Below are positions 41,533 to 52,167 of a DNA stretch of 64,000 nucleotides, in pieces; position 1 is the first letter of the stretch; every line of letters begins with the position of its first letter. Source of the DNA: Actinomycetes bacterium (GTDB taxonomy: Bacteria > Actinomycetota > Acidimicrobiia > Acidimicrobiales > Acidimicrobilacustridaceae). Below the pieces are notes generated by a model. The model was not told where the DNA came from. It did no database searches and was given only the letters and a program-made list of their open reading frames with translations. A program made the position numbers and the translations under genes. The DNA is taken from NCBI GenBank assembly GCA_029782145.1, contig JAKOVH010000016.1, positions 620,001-684,000 on the forward strand, given 5' to 3'.

Positions 41533-42495
41533 GTGCTGACCACCACGGTGCTGCACCCCGACCGTGTCACGCACCACGACGGGCTCGTCGCCGACGCCCT
41601 CCACGACGACGCCTGCCTGATCTGGGTCGACTCCACGGGCCCCGACGACGGCGACCTCGACGCCCTGGCCGCCGCCTTCCCGCTGCACGAGCTGGCCATC
41701 GAGGACGTGTGCAAGCACGGGCAACGGGCCAAGCTCCAGCGCTACCAGCAGCACGAGTTCCTCGTCGCCTACGCCCGCGCCACCGACGGCGACCTCTCCG
41801 AGGTCGACTTCTTCATCGGCCCCAACTGGCTGATCACCGTCCGGGAGCGCAACGAGCACGGCGAGATGTTCGACGTGTCCGAGGTGCGGGAGCGCTACGA
41901 GCGGGTCCGCGACGTCGACCGGCGGGTCGGGTTCCTGGTCTACGTGCTGCTCGACGCCCTCGTCGACGGCTACTTCGACGCCGTCGAGCAGTCCGAGGAC
42001 CTCCTCGAAGCCATCGAGGAGGTGCTCTTCGAGCAGGGGCCGCCGATGGACGGCTCGTTGCAGCACGACCTGCTCGACCTGCGCAAGGGCCTGGTGATGT
42101 TCCGCCGCCGGGTGGTGCCGCTGCGAGACGTCGTCCTGGCGATCCTGCGGCGGGAGGTCCCCTGGATCGAGGACGACGCCATCGTCTACTTCGAGGACGT
42201 GCTCGACCACCTGCTGCGGGTGATCGACCAGATCGACACCCAGCGCGAGCTCATGGGCAACGTGGTCGACGCCAGCCTGGCCCTGGCGTCGAACCGCATG
42301 AACGAGGTCATGAAGAAGATGACCTCCTGGGGCGCCATCCTCATCGTGGCCACCCTCATCGCCGGCATCTACGGCATGAACTTCAAGAACATGCCCGAGC
42401 TGGGTTGGCGCTACGGGTACTTCGGCGCCCTCGCCACGATGCTGGTCTGCACCGGGGCCCTCTACCTCTACTTCAAGCGCAAGGAGTGGCTGTAG
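41533..42495 (+). CDS. corA: CorA-type magnesium/cobalt channel
   Basis: 320 aa. A long cytoplasmic alpha/beta plus helical funnel is followed by two C-terminal helices with the selectivity motif YGMNFKNMPEL (GMN) and a final basic end YFKRKEWL. VDFFIGPNWLITVRER and FDVSEVRERYERV are CorA blocks. It forms a homopentameric Mg2+ channel. GTG start 7 bp after the mannosyltransferase stop. The last 23 bp overlap the convergent GT87 gene. Confidence 0.93.
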   Translation: MLTTTVLHPDRVTHHDGLVADALHDDACLIWVDSTGPDDGDLDALAAAFPLHELAIEDVCKHGQRAKLQRYQQHEFLVAYARATDGDLSEVDFFIGPNWLITVRERNEHGEMFDVSEVRERYERVRDVDRRVGFLVYVLLDALVDGYFDAVEQSEDLLEAIEEVLFEQGPPMDGSLQHDLLDLRKGLVMFRRRVVPLRDVVLAILRREVPWIEDDAIVYFEDVLDHLLRVIDQIDTQRELMGNVVDASLALASNRMNEVMKKMTSWGAILIVATLIAGIYGMNFKNMPELGWRYGYFGALATMLVCTGALYLYFKRKEWL

Positions 42496-43744
42496 CGGCG
42501 CGACCCCGGCGCAGGCGCGCCAACGCCACCACGCCGAGGGCCACGAGCAGGCAGTTGCGCACCATGATCGGCACCGTCGCCCACAGCGCGCCCTCGGTCT
42601 GGGCGTGGATGCTGGCGAGGATGAACGTGGTCAGCACCGTGACGGCCAGGCTCAGCGCGCCCACGGCGCGGTCGCCCGCCGCCGCGGCGATGGCGGCGAA
42701 GGGAAGGAACCACAGCACGTACTGCGGCGACAGGATGGGGGCGAACAGCAAGGTGGCGACGACCGCGGCGACCGGGGCGTAGGCCTCGACGGCCAGCGCA
42801 CGGGTCGGGGCCGCCGACCGAGCCGCCCACCGCCAGGCGCAGGTGACCGCCGCGAGCATGGCCAGGCCCATGACGGCCTTCGCCCAACCGGGGACCTCCA
42901 CCGCCGTGCGCCACGCTCCCTGCTCCACGCGCGACGCCCCGGGGTCGGCCATGTGGATCACGATGCCGGGGAAGCTCTCGATCTGCCAGCCCTTCGAGCC
43001 CCGGAAGGTCGCCACCTGCCGCAGCCCCGCGGTGCCCGTCCACGCCACCCAGGCGGCCAGGCCCGCCAGACCGGTGACCGCCCACGCCGCCGCGCCCCTC
43101 CACTGCCGGCGGGCCAGCAGCACCGGGGCCAGCACGAGCGGCCACACCTTGGCGAAGGCGGCGGCGGCGAGCACCGTGCCGGCGCCCACCTCGTGGCGGC
43201 GCCGGGCCAGCGCCGTGCCCGCCACGGCCAGAGCGACCGAGAGCAGGTCGATGCGCACGTAGGGGAACGGGAAGAGCACCATGGGCGTGCCCAGCACCAG
43301 ATAGGTGATGGCCGTGCGCCGGCCCCACACCCTCGCCAGCACGAGCGCGACGAGCAGCTCGATCACCAGCTGGGAGGCGGCCAGCAGGCCGATGCTGACC
43401 AGCAACGACGAGCGGTGCACCAACGCCACCAGGCCCAACGTGAGCGGCGGGTACTCGACCGGGAAGTCGCGGTAGGGCGTGCCGCCGGCGGTGAAGTACT
43501 CGGCGTAGCGGCGGGCGTCACCGCCCAGGATCGATCCCTCGTGGGCCACCCCGCTGCGCAGCAGCACCACGATGGCCACCACCCGCACGGCGACCAGGCC
43601 CGCCACCAGCGCCCAGGGCGCCCACGCCAGCCAGGCGCGCGAGCCCGGCCGATGACGGCCGTCGGGCGCAGGGGTCGAGGCCCCGCGTGAGGCCGGGGTC
43701 TCGGACGGCTCACCGGGGGCGGTGGCGGTGAGGGCGTCGGCCAT
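42473..43744 (-). CDS. GT87-like polyprenol-phosphate mannosyltransferase (GT-C)
   Basis: 423 aa multi-pass protein of the DUF2029/GT87 family: GGDARRYAEYFTAGGTPYRDFPVEYPP loop (the conserved Asp/Tyr set with EYPPL), RRHEVGAGTVLAAAAFAKVWPL, and SPQYVLWFLPFAAIA near the end, with about ten helices. Family members such as PimE transfer mannose from polyprenol-phosphomannose. The start at ATG 43744 is favoured over GTG 43756 because TAGTGT lies 8 nt upstream. It is the last gene of the pepN-glgX-treY run and overlaps corA tail to tail. Confidence 0.85.
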   Translation of the reverse strand: MADALTATAPGEPSETPASRGASTPAPDGRHRPGSRAWLAWAPWALVAGLVAVRVVAIVVLLRSGVAHEGSILGGDARRYAEYFTAGGTPYRDFPVEYPPLTLGLVALVHRSSLLVSIGLLAASQLVIELLVALVLARVWGRRTAITYLVLGTPMVLFPFPYVRIDLLSVALAVAGTALARRRHEVGAGTVLAAAAFAKVWPLVLAPVLLARRQWRGAAAWAVTGLAGLAAWVAWTGTAGLRQVATFRGSKGWQIESFPGIVIHMADPGASRVEQGAWRTAVEVPGWAKAVMGLAMLAAVTCAWRWAARSAAPTRALAVEAYAPVAAVVATLLFAPILSPQYVLWFLPFAAIAAAAGDRAVGALSLAVTVLTTFILASIHAQTEGALWATVPIMVRNCLLVALGVVALARLRRGRAATATPCA

Positions 43745-43752
43745 CGGGGCCG

Positions 43753-43758
43753 ACACTA
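43753..43758 (-). promoter_or_regulatory. -10 hexamer of GT87-like gene
   Basis: TAGTGT on the minus strand, 8 nt before ATG 43744, in the 21 bp after the treY stop. Confidence 0.4.
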
Positions 43759-43765
43759 GATGGCG

Positions 43766-46291
43766 TCAGAGCCGGGTGAGCACCGCGGCCGGGAACCGGT
43801 CGACCAGCTCGGCGGCGGCCACCCGTCCGCCCGGGTGGCGGGTGCCGGTGAGCACGTCGCACCAGGTGCCCTCGGGCAGCTCGACCCCACATCGGGGTGG
43901 CCCGTCGACCTCTCGCACGGGCACCACCACCGCCACGTCGAGGCCCCGGCGGAAGGCGAGGTGGGCCTCGGCGTCGGGGCCGTCGACCTCGAGGGGCACG
44001 TGGGCCTGCCTGAAGGCGTCGGGCCGCTCGGCTCGCAGGGCGAGCAGGCGGTGCCAGAGGGCCAGCTTCACCGTGCCGTCGTCGTCGGCGTCGCCCGCCG
44101 AGCGGCGCCACTGCTCGGCGAGGTCGACCTCGCCGCCCTCGACCCGGGCCAGGATCTCGGCTCGGCGGTCGAAGTCGACGGGGCGCCGGTTGTCGGGGTC
44201 GACGAGGACCAGGTTCCACAGCTCGTCGCCCTGGTAGAGGTCCGGGGTGCCGACGGCGGTGGCGGCGAGCACGACCTGGGCCAGCGACGCGGCCCGGCCG
44301 GCGGCCATCAGCTCGGCCACGAAGCGCTCGATCGACGCGCACAGGCCGGCGTCGCCGAGCACACCGGCCAGGAAGCGGTGCACGGCCTGCTCGTAGGCGT
44401 CGTCGGGATCGGTCCACGACGTGCGGAGCTTGGCCTCCCGCATGGCCTTGGTGGCGTAGGTCGACATGCGCTCGAGGTCGATGGGCCAGGCTCCCACCAG
44501 GGTGGTCCACAGGAGCCACTCGAGCGCCGGGTCCGGCCCGGCGGGGGAGCAGTGGGCGGCCGCCGCCTGGTGCCAGTCGTCGACGGCGTCGGCGAAGGCG
44601 GCGGGCCGGGCGGCCAGGCGCGACAGCCGGGCCCGGACGTCCGCCCCCCGCTTGGTGTCGTGGGTGGTGAGGGGGCTGAACGTGCCCGGCCAGGCCGCGC
44701 CGAGCCCGGCGAAGGCCCGCTGCAGCTCCGCCGCGGCGGCGCCGGGGCGGCCCGGGTCGCCGCCGACCTCGTTCAGCCAGGGCAGCGCCACGGCCCGGTA
44801 GAACGCGGTGTCCTCCACCGCCTTGGCGGCCAACGGGGCGCTCACCTGGCCGAACCGCGACGCGAACTCGTCGACGGCCGTGCCCACACCACGCTCCCGG
44901 GCGAGCAGCGCCCGGGCCGTCGCGACCAGCCCGGCCGGCAGGTCGGGCCGGTGGCCGACGAGCCGGGCCGCGGCGGCCTCGATCCGGGCCCTGTCGTCGT
45001 CGGAGAGCCCGGTGGTGCCGGGCCGGGCGTAGGTGCGGTACACCGACAGCTCGGCGGCCAGCTCCCGCACGACCTCGAGCGCGACGTCGTGCTCCGGCGG
45101 CACTCCGTCGACCTCCTCGACGGCCGCCACGAAGGAGCGGGTCAAGCGCTCGACCTCCGGCTCGAGCAGGCGGCGGGCCACGATCCGCTTGCACTCGAGC
45201 TCGACGTCGACCCAGGGCGTGGCGTCGCCGGTGAACGCCTCGGCCCGTCGCCGCAGCTCGAGCGCGCCCGCCGGATCGGTGACCGCCTCGTTGATCCGGG
45301 CCGTCACCTCGTAGCCGGTCGTGCCGTCGACCGGCCACGACGCCGGCAGCGCTTCGTCGGCGGCGAGGATCTTCTCGACGACCAGCAGGCGGTCGGGCCC
45401 GACCAGGTGCCGGAGCCGCTCGAGGTACCGCTGGGGGTCGACCAGCCCGTCGACGTGGTCGACCCGGACGCCCTGCACGACCCGGCCGCCGAGCTCGTCG
45501 TCGTGGAGCCACCGGCGCAGCACGGCGTGCACGTCGTCGAACACGGTGGCGCGCTCGACGCGGACCGAGGCGAGGTCGGTGACGTCGAAGAACCTTCGCC
45601 AGTTCAGCAGTCGGGGAGCCAGCCGCCAGTGCACCGCCCGCCAGTGCTGGGCGTCGAGGAAGCGCGCCATGGCCTCGGGGTGGCTGTGCAGCTCGTCGAT
45701 CGCCCCCTGGAAGCGCTCGGCGCAGTCGGTGGCCGACAACCCCAGCACGGCGAGGGACGCCTCCGACGCCGGCCACCGGTCGCCGTGGTGGCAGACCTCG
45801 AGCTCGGGGCTGTCGGCCAGGCGCTCGACGCGGATGGCGCCGTCGCGGAACGCCTGCTCGAGCGGTCGGTCGAGGAACGGGAGCACCACCTTGCCGCCCG
45901 CCTCCGGGTCCGGTGGGTTCCAGTCGATGTCGAAGTAGGTGCTGTACGGGCTCTCGTGCCCATGGCGCAGCACGTCCTGCCACCACCGGTTGGAGACGTC
46001 ACGGATGCCCATGTGGTTGGGCACGATGTCGACCACCATGCCCATGCCGTGCCCGTCGAGCGCCTCCCACAGCCGGCGCAGGGCGGGCTCACCCCCGAGC
46101 TCGGCCCGCACCTTCTGGTGGTCGGTGACGTCGTAGCCGTGCGTGCTGCCCGGGTTCGCCTCGGCGAGGGGAGAGGTGTAGAGGTGGCTGATGCCCAGCC
46201 GGGCCAGGTAGGGCACCAGGGCGGCGGTGCGATCGAGCCCGAAGTCCGGGGTGAGCTGGACGCGGTAGGTCGAGCGGACGGGTGTGCCCAT
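43766..46291 (-). CDS. treY: Maltooligosyltrehalose synthase
   Basis: 841 aa GH13_26 enzyme that turns the reducing-end maltose of a glucan into a terminal trehalosyl unit. Blocks: TYRVQLTPDFGLDRTAALVP, YLARLGISHLYTSP, GSTHGYDVTDH, VVDIVPNHMG, the catalytic VRVDHVDGLVDP and VVEKILA, TGYEVTARINEAV, and THDTKRGADVRARL. The size and order are those of TreY, not of alpha-amylase. Normally TreZ then releases trehalose; no TreZ gene is in the window. The ATG is 10 bp after the glgX stop, in one operon. Confidence 0.94.
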   Translation of the reverse strand: MGTPVRSTYRVQLTPDFGLDRTAALVPYLARLGISHLYTSPLAEANPGSTHGYDVTDHQKVRAELGGEPALRRLWEALDGHGMGMVVDIVPNHMGIRDVSNRWWQDVLRHGHESPYSTYFDIDWNPPDPEAGGKVVLPFLDRPLEQAFRDGAIRVERLADSPELEVCHHGDRWPASEASLAVLGLSATDCAERFQGAIDELHSHPEAMARFLDAQHWRAVHWRLAPRLLNWRRFFDVTDLASVRVERATVFDDVHAVLRRWLHDDELGGRVVQGVRVDHVDGLVDPQRYLERLRHLVGPDRLLVVEKILAADEALPASWPVDGTTGYEVTARINEAVTDPAGALELRRRAEAFTGDATPWVDVELECKRIVARRLLEPEVERLTRSFVAAVEEVDGVPPEHDVALEVVRELAAELSVYRTYARPGTTGLSDDDRARIEAAAARLVGHRPDLPAGLVATARALLARERGVGTAVDEFASRFGQVSAPLAAKAVEDTAFYRAVALPWLNEVGGDPGRPGAAAAELQRAFAGLGAAWPGTFSPLTTHDTKRGADVRARLSRLAARPAAFADAVDDWHQAAAAHCSPAGPDPALEWLLWTTLVGAWPIDLERMSTYATKAMREAKLRTSWTDPDDAYEQAVHRFLAGVLGDAGLCASIERFVAELMAAGRAASLAQVVLAATAVGTPDLYQGDELWNLVLVDPDNRRPVDFDRRAEILARVEGGEVDLAEQWRRSAGDADDDGTVKLALWHRLLALRAERPDAFRQAHVPLEVDGPDAEAHLAFRRGLDVAVVVPVREVDGPPRCGVELPEGTWCDVLTGTRHPGGRVAAAELVDRFPAAVLTRL

Positions 46292-46301
46292 GGGTCCGGA
46301 C

Positions 46302-48440
<2,139 letters not shown>

Positions 48441-48448
48441 GCGGGGAG

Positions 48449-48454
48449 AGCCTA
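48449..48454 (-). promoter_or_regulatory. -10 hexamer of glgX
   Basis: TAGGCT on the minus strand, 8 nt before ATG 48440, in the 31-bp gap after the pepN stop; it would start glgX-treY independently of pepN. Confidence 0.45.
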
Positions 48455-48471
48455 GGGGGTGCCCGGCGCCG

Positions 48472-51126
48472 TCAGTGCCGGCGCAGCAGCTCGGCGGTGA
48501 GGGCGTCGGACTCCCGGGCCCGCAGGGCCACGTTGACCTCGAGGCGTTCGAGGTGCTGGGCCAGGATCTTGTCGCCCTGGGGCACCTCGTGGTCCTCGAA
48601 GAACACGAACACCTCCGGCGCCACCGACGGCTTCGACAGCGACCGGACGCCCTCCAGGAGGCGGGCGATGGAGTTGGACGGGAAGCGGCTGTTGATCGTC
48701 TCCCACTCGTCGGCGACGAAGAACCAGGCGAGCTCGCCGTTGTCGCGGTTGGTGAGGGCCCGGCGCAGCAGCAGCGGCGCGTTCTGGGTGCGCACCTCGT
48801 CGGTGATGCTCATGGCCAGCAGGCGCCGCATCAGCTCGGGGTCGGGGAAGTCGGCCAGGGCGCCGAGGTAGCGCAGCTCCTCCTGGGGCGTGGCGGCGAC
48901 CCGCATGCGCGCCACGAAGTGGTCGAAGTCGTCGGCGGTGCCGGAGGCGGCGACGATGTTGACGGCCGCCGCCACGAGGGCCGGGTCGGGGTCCAGGGCC
49001 CCGGCGTCGAGCAGCACCCGCGCCCGGGCGTGGGCGTCGGGGTCGGCGCCGAGCACGCCCAGGGCCTCGAACAGCACCCCGCGCAGGGCGCGGTCGCGGT
49101 CGCTGTCGTCGTCGGCCGGCTCGTCGCCGAGGCGCTCGAGGGCGGGCCGCACCAGCGCCCGCACCCGGCGGCGCAACGACTCGCGGGCGTCGCCCTCGAC
49201 CAGGCGGTCGAGGGCGGTGAGGCCGGCGAGCATGCGCTGCCAGACCGAGAGGTCGGTCTCGTCGGCGAACTGCTCGACCAGGTGCAGGAAGTCGTGCGCG
49301 GTCATGTCGCCGGCGAGCACCCCCGCCCACACGTCGTCGACGAGGCCGTAGCGCTGGATGGGCGACAGGTCGCTCTGGGCGTGGGCGACGAGCGCGGCGA
49401 GCAGGTCGGGGGCGTAGCGCACCCGGTAGAAGCCGGTGCCCTCGGTGTTGACGAGCAGCCACTCGACGGGCTCGACCAGCCCGACGTCCATCGAGCGCTG
49501 GTCGAGCAGCACCTTCTCGAACGTCACCACGCCGTCGCGGGTGGAGCGCTGGGAGAAGATCACCGGCACCGCCCAGGTGGGCCCGTCCTCCTCGCCCACC
49601 GGCTCCACGCCCTCCGTGGCGCCCTCGCCCATGTCGCCGGCGTAGCCGAAGCGCTGCTGGGACAGCCGCACGGTGCCGCCGTCGCCGACCAGGTCGACGG
49701 TGACGAGGGGGAAGCCGCCCTGGAAGATCCACGAGTCCATGATCCGCCGCACTGGCTCGCCGGTGGCGTCCTCGATGGCGTCCCACAGGTCGGTGGTCTC
49801 GGTGTTGCCGTGGGCGTTGTCGGCCAGGTACTGGCGGATCCCCTCGCGGAACTCGTCCTCGCCCAGGTACTGCTCGAGCATCCGGACGACGGCGGCGCCC
49901 TTCTCGTAGGTGAGGATGTCGAACATGCCCTCTGCGTCGGCGGGCGACACCACCGGGTACTCGACCGGGCGGGTGCTGCTGAGCGCGTCGGTGTCGAACG
50001 CGGCGCTGCGGGCCAGCCCGAAGCTCACCCACCGCTGCCAGTCGGGGCGGAAGGCGTCGGTGGCGTGCATCTCCATGAACGTGGCGAAGGCCTCGTTCAG
50101 CCAGATGCCGTTCCACCACTTCATCGTCACCAGGTCGCCGAACCACATGTGGGCCAGCTCGTGGTTGATGACGTCGGTGACGTTCAGCAGCTCGGCCTGC
50201 GTGGTGCTGGCCGGGTCGACCAGCAGCAGGATCTCCCGGAAGGTGACGCAGCCCAGGTTCTCCATGGCGCCGAAGGCGAAGTCGGGCACGGCCACCAGGT
50301 CGAGCTTGTCGCCCGGGTAGGCGATGCCGTAGTAGTCGGCGAAGTGGCGCAGGCAGAAGGCGCCGACCTCGAGCGCGTAGGCGGTGAGGTGGCCCTTGCC
50401 GCGGGGGTACACGACGCGCAGCGGGGTGCCGTCGACGTCGACCGGCTCGGTGGCCTCGAGCGGCCCCACCACGAACGCCACCAGGTAGGTCGACATGGGC
50501 ATGGTGTCGGCGAAGCGCACCACGTGCCGGCCGGGGTGCTCGGCGCTCGGGGTGCGGGAGAGCTCGGCCGCGTTCGACACCGCGAACAGGTCCTCGTCGA
50601 CGACGAGGGTCACGGCGAACACCGCCTTGTGGGCGGGCTCGTCCCAGCACGGGAACGCCCGGCGGGCGTCGGTGGCCTCGAACTGGGTGGTGGCGATCAC
50701 CTGCTCGACGCCCTCGGTGTCGACGAACGTCGAGCGGTAGAAGCCGCGCAGCTTGTCGTTGAGCACACCGCGGAACTCGGTGTGCAGGGTGACCCGGCCC
50801 GGCGCGAGGGGCGGGTCGAAGCGGAACGTGGCCCGCTCCGCCTCCGCGTCCAGGGCGATGCCGGCGAGCTCGACCCGCTCGCCCGCGGCGGTGGTGGCCC
50901 ACGCCGCGTCGATCTCCAGCTCGAGGGCGTTGCACGACAGCTCCGACACCGGGGCCGCCACCTCGAGCAGGGTGTCGCAGGTGCCGGAGAAGGCGGCGGC
51001 GTCGAGGTCGGGCAGCAGCGTGAGCTCGTAGCGGACCGGCGAGACGCCCTCCGGGAGGCGGTAGGGGTCGACCACCGGAGGGTCCTCGAAGGCGGGCTCG
51101 GGCTGGACAAGTTCACGCTCGGTCAC
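48472..51126 (-). CDS. pepN: Aminopeptidase N (M1 family)
   Basis: 884 aa zinc aminopeptidase. GAMEN exopeptidase motif at 286-290, zinc site H322-E323-LA-H326 with Glu345 in WLNEAF (HEXXH-x18-E), and a C-terminal ERAP1-like helical domain (~550-880). No signal peptide, so it is cytosolic, as in mycobacterial/streptomycete PepN, where it finishes peptide turnover. GTG start with TACGCT 6 nt upstream. A longer minus-strand frame running through to 52113 is antisense to pfkB and was rejected. It is upstream of glgX on the same strand, with no obvious functional link. Confidence 0.95.
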   Translation of the reverse strand: MTERELVQPEPAFEDPPVVDPYRLPEGVSPVRYELTLLPDLDAAAFSGTCDTLLEVAAPVSELSCNALELEIDAAWATTAAGERVELAGIALDAEAERATFRFDPPLAPGRVTLHTEFRGVLNDKLRGFYRSTFVDTEGVEQVIATTQFEATDARRAFPCWDEPAHKAVFAVTLVVDEDLFAVSNAAELSRTPSAEHPGRHVVRFADTMPMSTYLVAFVVGPLEATEPVDVDGTPLRVVYPRGKGHLTAYALEVGAFCLRHFADYYGIAYPGDKLDLVAVPDFAFGAMENLGCVTFREILLLVDPASTTQAELLNVTDVINHELAHMWFGDLVTMKWWNGIWLNEAFATFMEMHATDAFRPDWQRWVSFGLARSAAFDTDALSSTRPVEYPVVSPADAEGMFDILTYEKGAAVVRMLEQYLGEDEFREGIRQYLADNAHGNTETTDLWDAIEDATGEPVRRIMDSWIFQGGFPLVTVDLVGDGGTVRLSQQRFGYAGDMGEGATEGVEPVGEEDGPTWAVPVIFSQRSTRDGVVTFEKVLLDQRSMDVGLVEPVEWLLVNTEGTGFYRVRYAPDLLAALVAHAQSDLSPIQRYGLVDDVWAGVLAGDMTAHDFLHLVEQFADETDLSVWQRMLAGLTALDRLVEGDARESLRRRVRALVRPALERLGDEPADDDSDRDRALRGVLFEALGVLGADPDAHARARVLLDAGALDPDPALVAAAVNIVAASGTADDFDHFVARMRVAATPQEELRYLGALADFPDPELMRRLLAMSITDEVRTQNAPLLLRRALTNRDNGELAWFFVADEWETINSRFPSNSIARLLEGVRSLSKPSVAPEVFVFFEDHEVPQGDKILAQHLERLEVNVALRARESDALTAELLRRH

Positions 51127-51132
51127 CGGTCC

Positions 51133-51138
51133 AGCGTA
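51133..51138 (-). promoter_or_regulatory. -10 hexamer of pepN, overlapping the pfkB -10
   Basis: TACGCT on the minus strand, 6 nt before GTG 51126. Its outer two bases are shared with the plus-strand hexamer at 51137-51142. Confidence 0.45.
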
Positions 51139-51142
51139 GGGT
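51137..51142 (+). promoter_or_regulatory. -10 hexamer of pfkB-family kinase gene
   Basis: TAGGGT, 8 nt before ATG 51151; it overlaps the divergent pepN hexamer by 2 bp, so both cannot be melted as separate sites at once. Confidence 0.45.
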
Positions 51143-51150
51143 CGGCGCCG

Positions 51151-52167
51151 ATGAGCGCGCTCCGACCTCCGGGGGGACGGTCCGTCGACGTGGCCTGCAT
51201 CGGCAACGCCATCGTCGACGTCCTCGCCCACACCGACGACGACTTCCTCGCCCGGCACGGCATGGCCAAGGGCGCCATGCAGCTGATCGACGGCGAGGCG
51301 GCCCACCGCATCTACGGCGACATGCCGCCCGCCATCGAGATCTCCGGCGGGTCGGCGGCCAACACCGCGGCGGGGGTGGCGGCCTTCGGCGCCCGTGCCG
51401 CGTTCGTGGGCAAGGTCGCCGACGACGAGCTCGGCGAGGTGTTCGCCCACGACATCCGGGCCGCGGGCGTGGAGTTCTCCACCTCGCCGGCCGTCGGCGA
51501 GCAGGCCGCCGCCGGCACGGCCCGGTGCCTGGTCCTCGTCACGCCCGACGCCCAGCGCACCATGAACACCTACCTGGGGGTGGCCGCCCTGGTGGGCATC
51601 GACGACGTCGACCCCGACCTGGTCGCCCGTTCGAGCGTCGTGTACTGCGAGGGCTACCTGTGGGACGAGCCGTCGGCCAAGGCCGCCCTGCGCCTCGCCA
51701 TGGACACCGCCCACGACGCCGGCACGCCCGTGTCGTTCACGCTGTCCGACGGCTTCTGCGTCGACCGGCACCGCGCCGAGTTCCTCGAACTGGTGGAGCA
51801 CCGCGTCGACATCCTGTTCGCCAACGAGGTCGAGATCTGCTCGCTCTACGAGGTCGACGACTTCGACGAGGCCGCCCGCCGGGTGAGGAACCACTGCCAG
51901 ATCGCCTGCCTCACCCGGTCGGGCCTGGGCTCGGTCGTGCTCACCGCCGACGGCGAGCGGATCTACGTGCCTGCCGCGCCCACCGAGGTGGTCGACACCA
52001 CCGGAGCCGGCGACCTCTACGCCGCCGGGTTCCTGACGGGGTGGTCCCGTGGCGCCGACCTGCACGTGGCGGGCACCATGGCGGCGGCGGCCGCTGCCGA
52101 GGTGATCTCCCACCTCGGCGCCCGGCCCCAGGCCGACCTGGCCCGGCTGACGGAGGGGATCGCATGA
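51151..52167 (+). CDS. PfkB-family carbohydrate/nucleoside kinase (adenosine kinase-like)
   Basis: 338 aa ribokinase-fold kinase. Blocks: VACIGNAIVDVLAH, ISGGSAANTAAGVAAFGARAAF, VGKVADDELG, CLTRSGLGSVVL and the anion-hole/catalytic VVDTTGAGDLYAAGFL (base Asp). The GNAIVD, NTYLGVA and LFANEVE wording matches the adenosine-kinase-like branch common in bacteria whose substrate is often an unknown nucleoside. Its ATGA junction couples it to the following isomerase. Confidence 0.9.
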   Translation: MSALRPPGGRSVDVACIGNAIVDVLAHTDDDFLARHGMAKGAMQLIDGEAAHRIYGDMPPAIEISGGSAANTAAGVAAFGARAAFVGKVADDELGEVFAHDIRAAGVEFSTSPAVGEQAAAGTARCLVLVTPDAQRTMNTYLGVAALVGIDDVDPDLVARSSVVYCEGYLWDEPSAKAALRLAMDTAHDAGTPVSFTLSDGFCVDRHRAEFLELVEHRVDILFANEVEICSLYEVDDFDEAARRVRNHCQIACLTRSGLGSVVLTADGERIYVPAAPTEVVDTTGAGDLYAAGFLTGWSRGADLHVAGTMAAAAAAEVISHLGARPQADLARLTEGIA

